A stretch of 64,000 nt of DNA from Halomonas sp. S3-1-1 (GTDB lineage Bacteria; Pseudomonadota; Gammaproteobacteria; Pseudomonadales; Halomonadaceae), in NCBI RefSeq assembly GCF_023757625.1, contig NZ_JALGBZ010000001.1, forward strand, positions 558,001 to 622,000, given 5' to 3'. Made by a program: the position numbers and the translations under genes. Below are positions 57,643-64,000 of the stretch, one piece after another (within the stretch, counting starts at the first letter, position 1; every line of letters starts with the position of its first letter). The notes below the pieces were generated by a model, which did not search any database, was not told the origin of the DNA, and saw nothing but the letters and a program-made list of their open reading frames with translations.

Positions 57643-59136
57643 ATGGAGCCCTCGACCCGTTTGGCGAAGATTGCCTTCAACAGTGCAACGATCAGCTTCG
57701 ACGATCGCTTCACCCTAAGCGAGGTCGACTGGACCATCGAACCAGGCCAGCACTGGGTCATCACCGGCGCCAATGGCGCCGGCAAATCGGCGCTGGCGGC
57801 GGCGCTGGCCGGCGTTGGAAAGCTCGAGACGGGCAGTATCGACGGGCTTCCCGCGCGCGTCGGGCTGGTCTCGTTCGAGGCGCAGGCCGAGCTTATCGCC
57901 GCCGAGCTTAAAAAGGACGATGCCGACATCATGGATGTAGTGTCGCTCGGCACGCCGGTCAGGGAGATGATTTTTGATTACTGCAGTGACGCTGAGCTTG
58001 CCGGAGAGCTGGTTGAGAAGTTCGGCCTGACGCCGCTGCTGGAGCGCGCTTTTCGCAAGCTCTCGACCGGCGAAACCCGCAAGGTCATGCTGATTCGCGC
58101 ACTGGCCAACGAGCCGGCGCTGTTGATCCTGGACGAGCCGTTCGACGGGCTCGACGTCGACACGCTCGCCATGCTCCAGGCACACCTGGCCGCCATCGTC
58201 GAACGTGTGCCCATGGTGTTGGTGCTCAACCGCTTCGACGAAATGCCGGATTTCATCACCCACGTGGCCTACCTGGACAAGGACCGTCCTGAGCCGGTGA
58301 AAGGCAGTAAAAAGCGTAGCGAAGGCGGGCGGCTGGCGTTCACGGTCGACCGTCAGGATGAGGCGGCTTACAACGAGCTTTATCAGCTACTGCATTTGAA
58401 AACCAGCGACCTGCGCGTGCCCGACGCCGACCCTGCCAGCCAACTGCCGGCGCTCGACCCGAGCCAGCCGCTGGTCAAACTCACCCAGGCGACGATCCGC
58501 TACGGCGATGCGCTGATCGTCGACCGCCTCGACTGGACGATCGAGCGCGGCCAGCACTGGCAGCTGAGCGGCCCGAACGGCAGCGGCAAGACCTGCGTGC
58601 TCTCGCTGATCACGGGCGACCACCCGCAGTGCTACACCAACGATATTTTCGTGTTCGGCTTTCAGCGCGGCAGCGGCGAGAGCATCTGGCAGATCAAGCA
58701 GTTCATCGGCTACGTCTCTACGGCCCTGCAGTGGGAGTATCGCGTTAGCACCAGCTGCAGGAACGTCGTCATTTCGGGCTTTTATGACAGTATCGGCGTC
58801 TATAACAAGGCCACCGATCAGCAAAAACGAATCGCCGATCAGTGGTTGGCGCTGCTGGGTATGAGCGCGCGGGCCGACCAGCCGTTCAACAAGCTCTCCT
58901 ACGGCGACCAGCGGCTGTTGCTGATTGCCCGCGCGATGGTCAAACACCCGCCGCTTCTAATCCTCGACGAGCCCTGCCTGGGCCTTGACGACATGAACCG
59001 CCAGTTGGTGCTCGCGCTGATCGAGAAAATCTGTGAAGGCGGCGAAACCACGGTGCTCTACGTCAACCACCACACCGAAGACCGGATCAAGGAGATCGAC
59101 AATCACCTGACGCTGGAGAAACTCAGCGCACTTTGA
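57643..59136 (+). CDS. modF: tandem ABC ATPase, ModF-like
   Basis: A 497-residue protein with two ABC ATPase domains and no membrane part. First Walker A is GANGAGKSA (about residues 45-53), with STGETRKVML and LLILDEPFDGLD; second is GPNGSGKTC with LSYGDQRLLLIARAMVKHPPLLILDEPCLGLD. The sequence follows E. coli ModF over its whole length (VSTALQWEYRVSTSCRNVVISGFYDSIGVY). ModF is linked to molybdenum handling, but its task is unknown and no mod genes are nearby. Confidence 0.9.
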   Translation: MEPSTRLAKIAFNSATISFDDRFTLSEVDWTIEPGQHWVITGANGAGKSALAAALAGVGKLETGSIDGLPARVGLVSFEAQAELIAAELKKDDADIMDVVSLGTPVREMIFDYCSDAELAGELVEKFGLTPLLERAFRKLSTGETRKVMLIRALANEPALLILDEPFDGLDVDTLAMLQAHLAAIVERVPMVLVLNRFDEMPDFITHVAYLDKDRPEPVKGSKKRSEGGRLAFTVDRQDEAAYNELYQLLHLKTSDLRVPDADPASQLPALDPSQPLVKLTQATIRYGDALIVDRLDWTIERGQHWQLSGPNGSGKTCVLSLITGDHPQCYTNDIFVFGFQRGSGESIWQIKQFIGYVSTALQWEYRVSTSCRNVVISGFYDSIGVYNKATDQQKRIADQWLALLGMSARADQPFNKLSYGDQRLLLIARAMVKHPPLLILDEPCLGLDDMNRQLVLALIEKICEGGETTVLYVNHHTEDRIKEIDNHLTLEKLSAL

Positions 59137-59199
59137 TAAAGGCCCGCGTAGCGCCTCGTTAAGCAGGGTAATAAGCAACGCGGGGCGGCGCGTAAATTT

Positions 59200-59535
59200 T
59201 CAGCGACCAAAAAAGCGGCGCCAAAAGCCGCGTCTTGGTTCCGGGTGCTTTAGCGTGCGCCGCGCGAGGTACTCGCCGTAGCAGTCAGGGAAGTGCGTTT
59301 GGCACCAGTCGGCAAGCTCGGCCGCGGTGGTGGGATGGCGCGTCGGCGCCGAGTTTGAATAAAGCGACAGCGCCTCGTTCGCCTCGAGCGCCTGCCAGAG
59401 TAGCGCGATGCACGCGCTCCCCGCGCCAACGCTCGAGGCGGCGCCGTAGCCTTCGGCATCGCTCAGGGCGCGATAGCCCGAGCGCGTGACGACCCCTTTG
59501 GCGAATTCCTGCTGGTGCGATGGCAACGTATTCAT
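59200..59535 (-). CDS. small protein of unknown function
   Basis: A 111-residue protein that I do not recognise. It begins MNTLPSHQQEFAKGVV, has an Ala/Ser/Gly-rich centre, a WCQTHFPDCYGEYLARR segment with two Cys, and a basic aromatic tail (RRGFWRRFFGR). No membrane helix or signal peptide is clear. I prefer ATG 59535; a reading from 59559 would begin inside the tandem repeat. The gene ends 63 bases from the convergent modF stop. Confidence 0.55.
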   Translation of the reverse strand: MNTLPSHQQEFAKGVVTRSGYRALSDAEGYGAASSVGAGSACIALLWQALEANEALSLYSNSAPTRHPTTAAELADWCQTHFPDCYGEYLARRTLKHPEPRRGFWRRFFGR

Positions 59536-59540
59536 GCGAG

Positions 59541-59640
59541 TGATAGCGTTCTTAAGCAATGTTCTAAAGCAATGTTCTAAAGCAATGTTCTAAAGCAATG
59601 TTCTTGAGCGATGTTTTGAAAAGATGCTCTTAAGCGATGG
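59541..59640. repeat. 13-bp tandem repeat, about seven copies
   Basis: Unit AAGCAATGTTCTA. Copies at 59554, 59567 and 59580 are identical, the one at 59593 differs by one base, and those at 59606, 59619 and 59632 are increasingly degenerate; a partial copy precedes them at 59541. It lies directly upstream of the small unknown gene on the minus strand, in its promoter region. Confidence 0.85.
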
Positions 59641-59690
59641 CGCCAGCTGAGGCGATGCGTAAAGGCGTTGCAGAGCATAAATCGATCCGT

Positions 59691-59726
59691 AAAAAAGCGC
59701 CACCGGCCCGGGCCGGTGGCGCTTTT
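59691..59726 (-). terminator. Rho-independent terminator of the NCS1 permease gene
   Basis: GCGCCACCGGCCC and GGGCCGGTGGCGC form a perfect 13-bp stem, followed on the minus strand by six T. It begins 31 bases after the permease stop. Confidence 0.92.
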
Positions 59727-59756
59727 GCGCTTACCCTAACGCGCAACGTGTGCGTC

Positions 59757-61235
59757 TTAGGTGGTCTGGTGGGCGCCGATGGCAGGCGCCGCCTTGAAAT
59801 TGCGCATCAGCGCATAGTAAATCAGCCCGCCCAAACCGGCACCGATCAGCCAGCCGTAGCCGCCGAGCCCGGAAAGCGCGGGTACCAGCACGGTGGAAAG
59901 TGAGAACGCCGCCGCCCCCACGAAGGCGATCAGGGCGCGCTTGTTCCAGCCCTTGGTGTAGTAGTAGGCGCTGTTTCGCTCGGAAGAGAAGAGCTCCTCC
60001 ATGTTCAGGTGCTGGCGCTTAATCAGGTAGTAGTCCACCACGATGATCCCGTAGAAGGGCGCCACCACCGCGCCAAGCGCGTTCACAAAGCCCGGCACGC
60101 CGATCTGGCTGATCACCGAGACCCATAGCGCGCCCACGAAAAACGCGATGATCGCGGTGATCAAACCGCCGGTCTTGAAGCTGATCTTGCTGGGAAACAG
60201 GTTCGCCAGGTCATACGCCGGCGGGATGAAGTTCGCCACCAGGTTGATACCGACGGTTGCGGCGAAGAAGGTCAGCGCGGCGACGATGGTCAGCGGCAAG
60301 GAGTCTACCCGCTCGACGATATCCGCCGGATTGGTCAGCGCCTCGCCGAATAGCACCAGCGTGCCGGCGGTAATGATCAGCGCGATGAAGGAGAAAAACG
60401 CTACGTTCAGCGGCAGGCCCAGAAGGTTACCCAGCTTCATCTGGCGCTCGGTTTTCACGAAGCGGGTGAAATCGCCGAAGTTGATCACCACTGCCGCGAA
60501 GTAGGCGATCATGGTGCCGACGATGGCGAAAAACGCCGCCACGGCGCCGCCGTCCGGCTCGCCGCTGCCGCTGAAAATGGTGCCGATGGCGGGCAAAAGC
60601 TCATCGCCGGCCTGGTACCAGACCACGCCCATCAGCACCAGCATGACCACGTAAACGAGCGGCCCCGCCCAGTTCAAAAAGTGCTTGATGCGCTCGATGC
60701 CCTGCCAGAAGATCGCGATTTGAAACACCCACACGATCACGAACGACACCCATGCCACCGGGGAGAGCCCCAAAAAGCTTGCCCCGCTCGGCTCACCGAT
60801 GAAGGCGGTGATCAATAGCGCCACCGCCGTCGAGGCGAAGTAGGTCTGCACGCCGTACCAAAAGATCCCGACGATGGCGCGCAGGATGGCGGGCAGGTTG
60901 GCCCCGCGCACTCCCAGGCTCGCCCGCACCATGACCGGAAACGGAATGCCGTACTTCACGCTCGGTTTGCCGGTCAGGTTGACCAGAAACATCACCACCA
61001 CCCCAGCCAGGATGATCGCCGCCATCACCGCCCAGCCGTTCAGGCCATAGGTCAGAAAAAGCGACGCGGCCAGGGTGTAGCCGAACAGACTCTGAATGTC
61101 GTTGGACCAGACGTTGAAGATTTCGAAGGCGCCCCAGCTACGCGCCTCGGGCTTTAAAGGGGCGAGGTCTTCATTGTAAAGGCTTGGGTCGATGCGCTTT
61201 ATATCGAGTCCACTCGGGGACGGTTGCTCATGCAT
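59757..61235 (-). CDS. NCS1-family permease, allantoin/hydantoin type
   Basis: A 492-residue transporter with about 12 helices. SWGAFEIFNVWSNDIQSLFGYTLAASLFL, KYGIPFPVMVRASLGVRGANLPAILRAIVGIFWYGVQTYFAS and FGDFTRFVKTERQMKLGNLLGLPLN are marks of the NCS1 group that includes the hydantoin carrier Mhp1 and allantoin carriers. Its neighbours (racemase, allantoinase) favour allantoin. It has its own terminator and is separated from the next permease gene by another, so the two are separate transcripts. Confidence 0.92.
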   Translation of the reverse strand: MHEQPSPSGLDIKRIDPSLYNEDLAPLKPEARSWGAFEIFNVWSNDIQSLFGYTLAASLFLTYGLNGWAVMAAIILAGVVVMFLVNLTGKPSVKYGIPFPVMVRASLGVRGANLPAILRAIVGIFWYGVQTYFASTAVALLITAFIGEPSGASFLGLSPVAWVSFVIVWVFQIAIFWQGIERIKHFLNWAGPLVYVVMLVLMGVVWYQAGDELLPAIGTIFSGSGEPDGGAVAAFFAIVGTMIAYFAAVVINFGDFTRFVKTERQMKLGNLLGLPLNVAFFSFIALIITAGTLVLFGEALTNPADIVERVDSLPLTIVAALTFFAATVGINLVANFIPPAYDLANLFPSKISFKTGGLITAIIAFFVGALWVSVISQIGVPGFVNALGAVVAPFYGIIVVDYYLIKRQHLNMEELFSSERNSAYYYTKGWNKRALIAFVGAAAFSLSTVLVPALSGLGGYGWLIGAGLGGLIYYALMRNFKAAPAIGAHQTT

Positions 61236-61280
61236 GGTGACATCCTGTGCGGGTATTTGGCGTTGTGATTGAAACGATAT

Positions 61281-61302
61281 AAAAAGGCCGCCCGAGGGCG
61301 GC
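61281..61302 (-). terminator. Rho-independent terminator of the second NCS1 permease gene
   Basis: On the minus strand GCCGCC-CTCG-GGCGGC is followed by CTTTTTAT. It lies 15 bases after the stop of the upstream permease gene. Confidence 0.85.
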
Positions 61303-61316
61303 AGTGGAACAAACGG

Positions 61317-62678
61317 TTATTGCGTAAAGCGCTGGCAAACGGACCAGCGCGCCATGAGCAGGTAGTACACCGCGCCCGCCGGAATCAGGCTTGCGTACCA
61401 GGAGACCGCCGAGAACATGAGTGCGGCGACGATGCCTACCGCCATGGCGATCACGGCGGCCAGGTTGACGCCTTTGTAGGGGCCTTGCGGGTCGTAGAGC
61501 TTGTCGAGATCCAGCGTGCGCCGGCGAATCAGATAGTAGTCCACCACCAGAATCGCAAAGATCGGGCCGAGAAAGGCGGAGTAGGTCTGCACGAACAGCT
61601 GAAGTCCGGCGGCGGATTCCGGCTGCACCAGCTTCCAAGGAAAGGTGGCGAAGGCCAGCAGACCGACCAGAATGGAGGCCGTTGGAAAGCGCATCTTGAA
61701 CACGTCCATCAGCACGTAGGTCGGCGGCACCACGTTGTTGAGCACGTTGGTGGTCACCTGGGCAAAGGCGATGAACAACAGCGTGGTCATTAGAAGCGGC
61801 GTGTTGTCCACAGCGTTGGCGAACACCTGGATGGGGTCGGCGGTGCCGGTCGCCTCGGATACCATGTAGCCAATCAAGCCCATGAACAGCGTGCAGGGCA
61901 GAATCGACATGGCGTAAATGGTGGTCAAAAGTCCGCCGCCTGTGCCTTTTTTATGCTCGCGCGAGTAGTCGCTGACGTTGAGCATCATGGTGCTGTAGAT
62001 GCCGAGAAACAGCATCGTCGCGCCCCAGAACGGCATGCCCCAGGAGCCCTCCATGGTGAACAGGCTTGCCGAAAGCTCGTCGCCGTAGCGCTGCACCGTG
62101 GCGTAGAACATGTAGGTCAGCGAGCACAGAATGAAGGCGCTACCGATATTCTCGAGCCACTTGATGCCCTGAAACCCGGTCACCGACAGCGCGATCTGCA
62201 GAAACTGAAAAGCGATGAAGAAAAATACCAGGTTGTCGAAGCCGAACAGCGTGGCCGACACCATGTTCAGCGCACCCGCGCCGATCCAGCTCTGAAAGCC
62301 GTACCACACCACGGCGGGCACCGCGCGAACGAGCCCCGGAATGCGCGTGCCGGTGAAGCCAAAGGCGGAGCGCGCCTGCACCATGAAGGGGATGCCGTAC
62401 TTGTAGCCGGCGGCACCGTTGATGGCCAGCGCCACGCCGATGACGAAGCAACCGATGGCGATGGCAAGGGTGGCCTGTAGAAGGTTGAGCGTACCCACCA
62501 CGCTCGAGCCCATGGCGAAGGTGCCGATCGACACGCAGCCGCCGAACCAGGCCAGAAAGTAGGAGCCGCGCCCCATGATGCGGGTTTGCTGCGGCGCCAG
62601 GCTCTCGGCGCCCATCGCTTTTTGAGCGGCGTCCACCGGCGGGTGTGACGCCTCTGAGGTCAATCCAGACGTGTTCAT
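61317..62678 (-). CDS. NCS1-family permease, cytosine/purine type
   Basis: A 453-residue transporter with about 12 helices, more like the CodB/purine branch of NCS1: SYFLAWFGGCVSIGTFAMGSSVVGTLNLLQATLAIAIG, KYGIPFMVQARSAFGFTGTRIPGLVRAVPAVVWYGFQSWIG, and NVSDYSREHKK. It is not a recent duplicate of the other NCS1 gene. The likely substrate is a purine base, cytosine or allantoin. It follows the racemase gene by 160 bases on the same strand. Confidence 0.9.
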   Translation of the reverse strand: MNTSGLTSEASHPPVDAAQKAMGAESLAPQQTRIMGRGSYFLAWFGGCVSIGTFAMGSSVVGTLNLLQATLAIAIGCFVIGVALAINGAAGYKYGIPFMVQARSAFGFTGTRIPGLVRAVPAVVWYGFQSWIGAGALNMVSATLFGFDNLVFFFIAFQFLQIALSVTGFQGIKWLENIGSAFILCSLTYMFYATVQRYGDELSASLFTMEGSWGMPFWGATMLFLGIYSTMMLNVSDYSREHKKGTGGGLLTTIYAMSILPCTLFMGLIGYMVSEATGTADPIQVFANAVDNTPLLMTTLLFIAFAQVTTNVLNNVVPPTYVLMDVFKMRFPTASILVGLLAFATFPWKLVQPESAAGLQLFVQTYSAFLGPIFAILVVDYYLIRRRTLDLDKLYDPQGPYKGVNLAAVIAMAVGIVAALMFSAVSWYASLIPAGAVYYLLMARWSVCQRFTQ

Positions 62679-62838
62679 CGTACCGTCCTCGCAAGATATT
62701 CGACGTTATAGTTTTGCCCGATTTTCGGGCGACGCTTGCGGCGTGGCGTGCTAACGGTGTTCGTATTGTCGTTATGGGTGCTGCTTTTTATCGATCGAAC
62801 GGTACTGCTTACTCAGTAATGCTGTCTGGTTGTCAGCG

Positions 62839-63594
62839 CTAAACGCCCGGCGACAGCTCGAGGTTCGAATAGTCGCTGAACCTGCCGGTAAAGGTTTTCG
62901 GGCGCGGGTAGTCCAGATCTCCGTATTTACTGGTTTGAAGGCCAAGCCCGACCAGCGACTCGGCAAGCTTCAACGCGGCGCTGACACCTTCGACGACCGG
63001 AAGGCCCACCTCGCGGCTGATCGCTTGGGTCAAGTTGGCCATACCGCCGCAGCCAAGTACGATGGCGCCGATACCGTCCTCGTCGCGAGCACGGCAGCAC
63101 TCGGCGACGATGCGCTTGAACGCCGCGTCCGGGTCGTGTTCGAGATCGAGCACCGGAATTTCCGCGGCGCGGATACGCCGGCAGTGGTGGCTGAAACCGT
63201 ACTGCTCCAGAAGGTGCTCAGCGATGATGCCGGTGCGCCCCAGGGTCGTGACGATCGAAAAGCGCGTGCTGATCAGAGTCGCCAAGTGAAACCCGGCCTC
63301 GGCGATGCCGATCACCGGCGCGCGAGTCAGCTCGCGGGCGGCCAGAAGCCCCGGGTCGCCGAAGCAGGCCACGATATAGGCATCGATCCCGCCTTCGCGC
63401 TCGCCCTTGAGCACTTCCTCGGCCACGCCCACGGCGCTCACCGCCTCGTCGAAATGGCTTTCGATCGATACCGGCCCGGCTTCGGGCTGCGTGGCGCTCA
63501 GCGTCGTGCCCTCGCTTTTCAGCGCCTCGGCGGCGCGATGAATGGCCTGGGTCATCGAGGCGGTCGTGTTGGGATTGATGATGCGTATATGCAC
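62839..63594 (-). CDS. Asp/Glu/hydantoin racemase family, probably allantoin racemase
   Basis: A 251-residue two-Cys racemase: N-terminal MHIRIINPNTTASMTQAI, first catalytic Cys in YIVACFGDPGLLAARE and second in AIVLGCGGMANLTQAI. This is the hydantoin racemase/HpxA group. HpxA interconverts (R)- and (S)-allantoin so that allantoinase can use both. The divergent gene is an allantoinase, which favours that role. No ribosome site is obvious before the ATG. A TTGTATACGA site lies 36 bases upstream. Confidence 0.88.
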   Translation of the reverse strand: MHIRIINPNTTASMTQAIHRAAEALKSEGTTLSATQPEAGPVSIESHFDEAVSAVGVAEEVLKGEREGGIDAYIVACFGDPGLLAARELTRAPVIGIAEAGFHLATLISTRFSIVTTLGRTGIIAEHLLEQYGFSHHCRRIRAAEIPVLDLEHDPDAAFKRIVAECCRARDEDGIGAIVLGCGGMANLTQAISREVGLPVVEGVSAALKLAESLVGLGLQTSKYGDLDYPRPKTFTGRFSDYSNLELSPGV

Positions 63595-63630
63595 GTTGAG
63601 CGACTCACAGGTAAACGATTAAAAGTCATC

Positions 63631-63640
63631 TTGTATACGA
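63631..63640. promoter_or_regulatory. TTGTATACGA, candidate purine-regulator operator, site 2
   Basis: Nine of ten bases of the TTGTATACAA palindrome, close to the racemase start. Confidence 0.5.
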
Positions 63641-63806
63641 AAATAAGGCGCTTTAAATCACGGCGCAACCCTTTTAACGTTGAACCATAGTGTAAGACCC
63701 AAACGCCCTAAAGCACGGTATAAGCGCTTCGATAAGGCGTTAAAACCAGACGTATAAAAGCCGACGGGCCGCCGGCGCGTTGCGAGCGGACGTCGAACTG
63801 TTTACC

Positions 63807-63816
63807 TTGTATACAA
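63807..63816. promoter_or_regulatory. TTGTATACAA, candidate purine-regulator operator, site 3
   Basis: A perfect 10-bp palindrome 34 bases before puuE. Palindromes of this form are typical targets of GntR/FCD regulators; the GntR gene at 54236 is the obvious candidate. Confidence 0.6.
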
Positions 63817-63849
63817 AGAAGTCCCGCCAACAATCAGGGAGATACCACG

Positions 63850-64000
63850 ATGTCCACGAAAGAGCAGACCGCCAGCTTCTATCCGCGCGATCTGGTGGGC
63901 TACGGGCAAACGCCGCCCCACGCCAACTGGCCCGGCAAGGCGAAAATCGCCGTGCAGTTCGTGCTCAACTATGAAGAGGGAGGGGAAAACTCGGTGCTGC
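63850..64000 (+). CDS. puuE: allantoinase PuuE, 5' part
   Basis: Fifty codons are visible before the window ends. After a short lead, FYPRDLVGYGQTPPHANWPG and IAVQFVLNYEEGGENSVL match the start of the polysaccharide-deacetylase-type allantoinase PuuE, as in Pseudomonas. AGGGAG precedes the ATG. It opens the allantoin ring to allantoate. Divergent from the racemase gene with two operator-like sites between them. Confidence 0.92.
   Translation, partial: MSTKEQTASFYPRDLVGYGQTPPHANWPGKAKIAVQFVLNYEEGGENSVL

Noticed and set aside
57643..59136. An ABC transporter with missing membrane partner
   Set aside because: The full length follows ModF, a stand-alone tandem ATPase, so no membrane subunit is expected.

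Overview
The window is GC-rich gammaproteobacterial chromosome. It most resembles the Halomonadaceae (Halomonas and relatives): class II IlvC with a divergent IlvY, a CrbS/CrbR acetate two-component system, cbb3 oxidase, a phasin, many organic-acid transporters and acid-rich exported proteins. This placement rests on gene content and protein recognition; no search was run. I see no phage, insertion sequence, CRISPR array or rRNA.

Layout. 1-2 kb: the 3' end of a phospholipase D/cardiolipin synthase gene, a UPF0149 protein and SprT. 2-15 kb: an acetate module of acs, crbR, crbS, a large/small sodium-solute symporter pair, a CBS/DUF294 signalling protein and a DnaQ-fold protein that has lost its catalytic residues. 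15-18 kb: ttcA, fnr, hemN. 18.7-23.3 kb: a tripartite tricarboxylate transporter (tctCBA) followed by a cytoplasmic gamma-glutamyltransferase-family hydrolase. 23.5-32 kb: the full cbb3 oxidase set ccoNOQP-GHIS plus a TauE/SafE-like protein, all on the minus strand. 32.2-32.9 kb: five tRNA genes, Val-Asp-Asp-Val-Asp. 33-38.3 kb: the glycolate oxidase operon glcDEFG with divergent glcC.

38.3-49.8 kb is the least explained part. A GntR/FCD regulator stands divergent to a DUF336 protein, a TRAP transporter, a crotonase lacking both usual catalytic glutamates, a class III CoA-transferase, a class V aminotransferase, a 1006-residue FAD/iron-sulfur 2-hydroxyacid dehydrogenase and a gamma-carbonic-anhydrase-like protein. 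A TGAATTCA palindrome lies in three of its intergenic gaps. I read this as one regulon for uptake and breakdown of an unidentified carboxylic acid.

49.8-64 kb: a lactate/glycolate permease, a glutathione S-transferase, a phasin, and two blocks of purine/allantoin genes (uraD, uraH, gntR; then two NCS1 permeases, an allantoin racemase-like protein and the start of puuE). Between the blocks lie ilvY, ilvC, modF and a small unknown gene. Both purine blocks carry a TTGTATACAA-type site. FadR/PdhR-type boxes (GGT-N3-ACC) lie at glcD/glcC, at the lactate/glycolate permease and at ilvC, suggesting linked control of C2/C3 acid metabolism. Overall the window is dominated by small organic acid and purine use, with a microaerobic respiration block in the middle.
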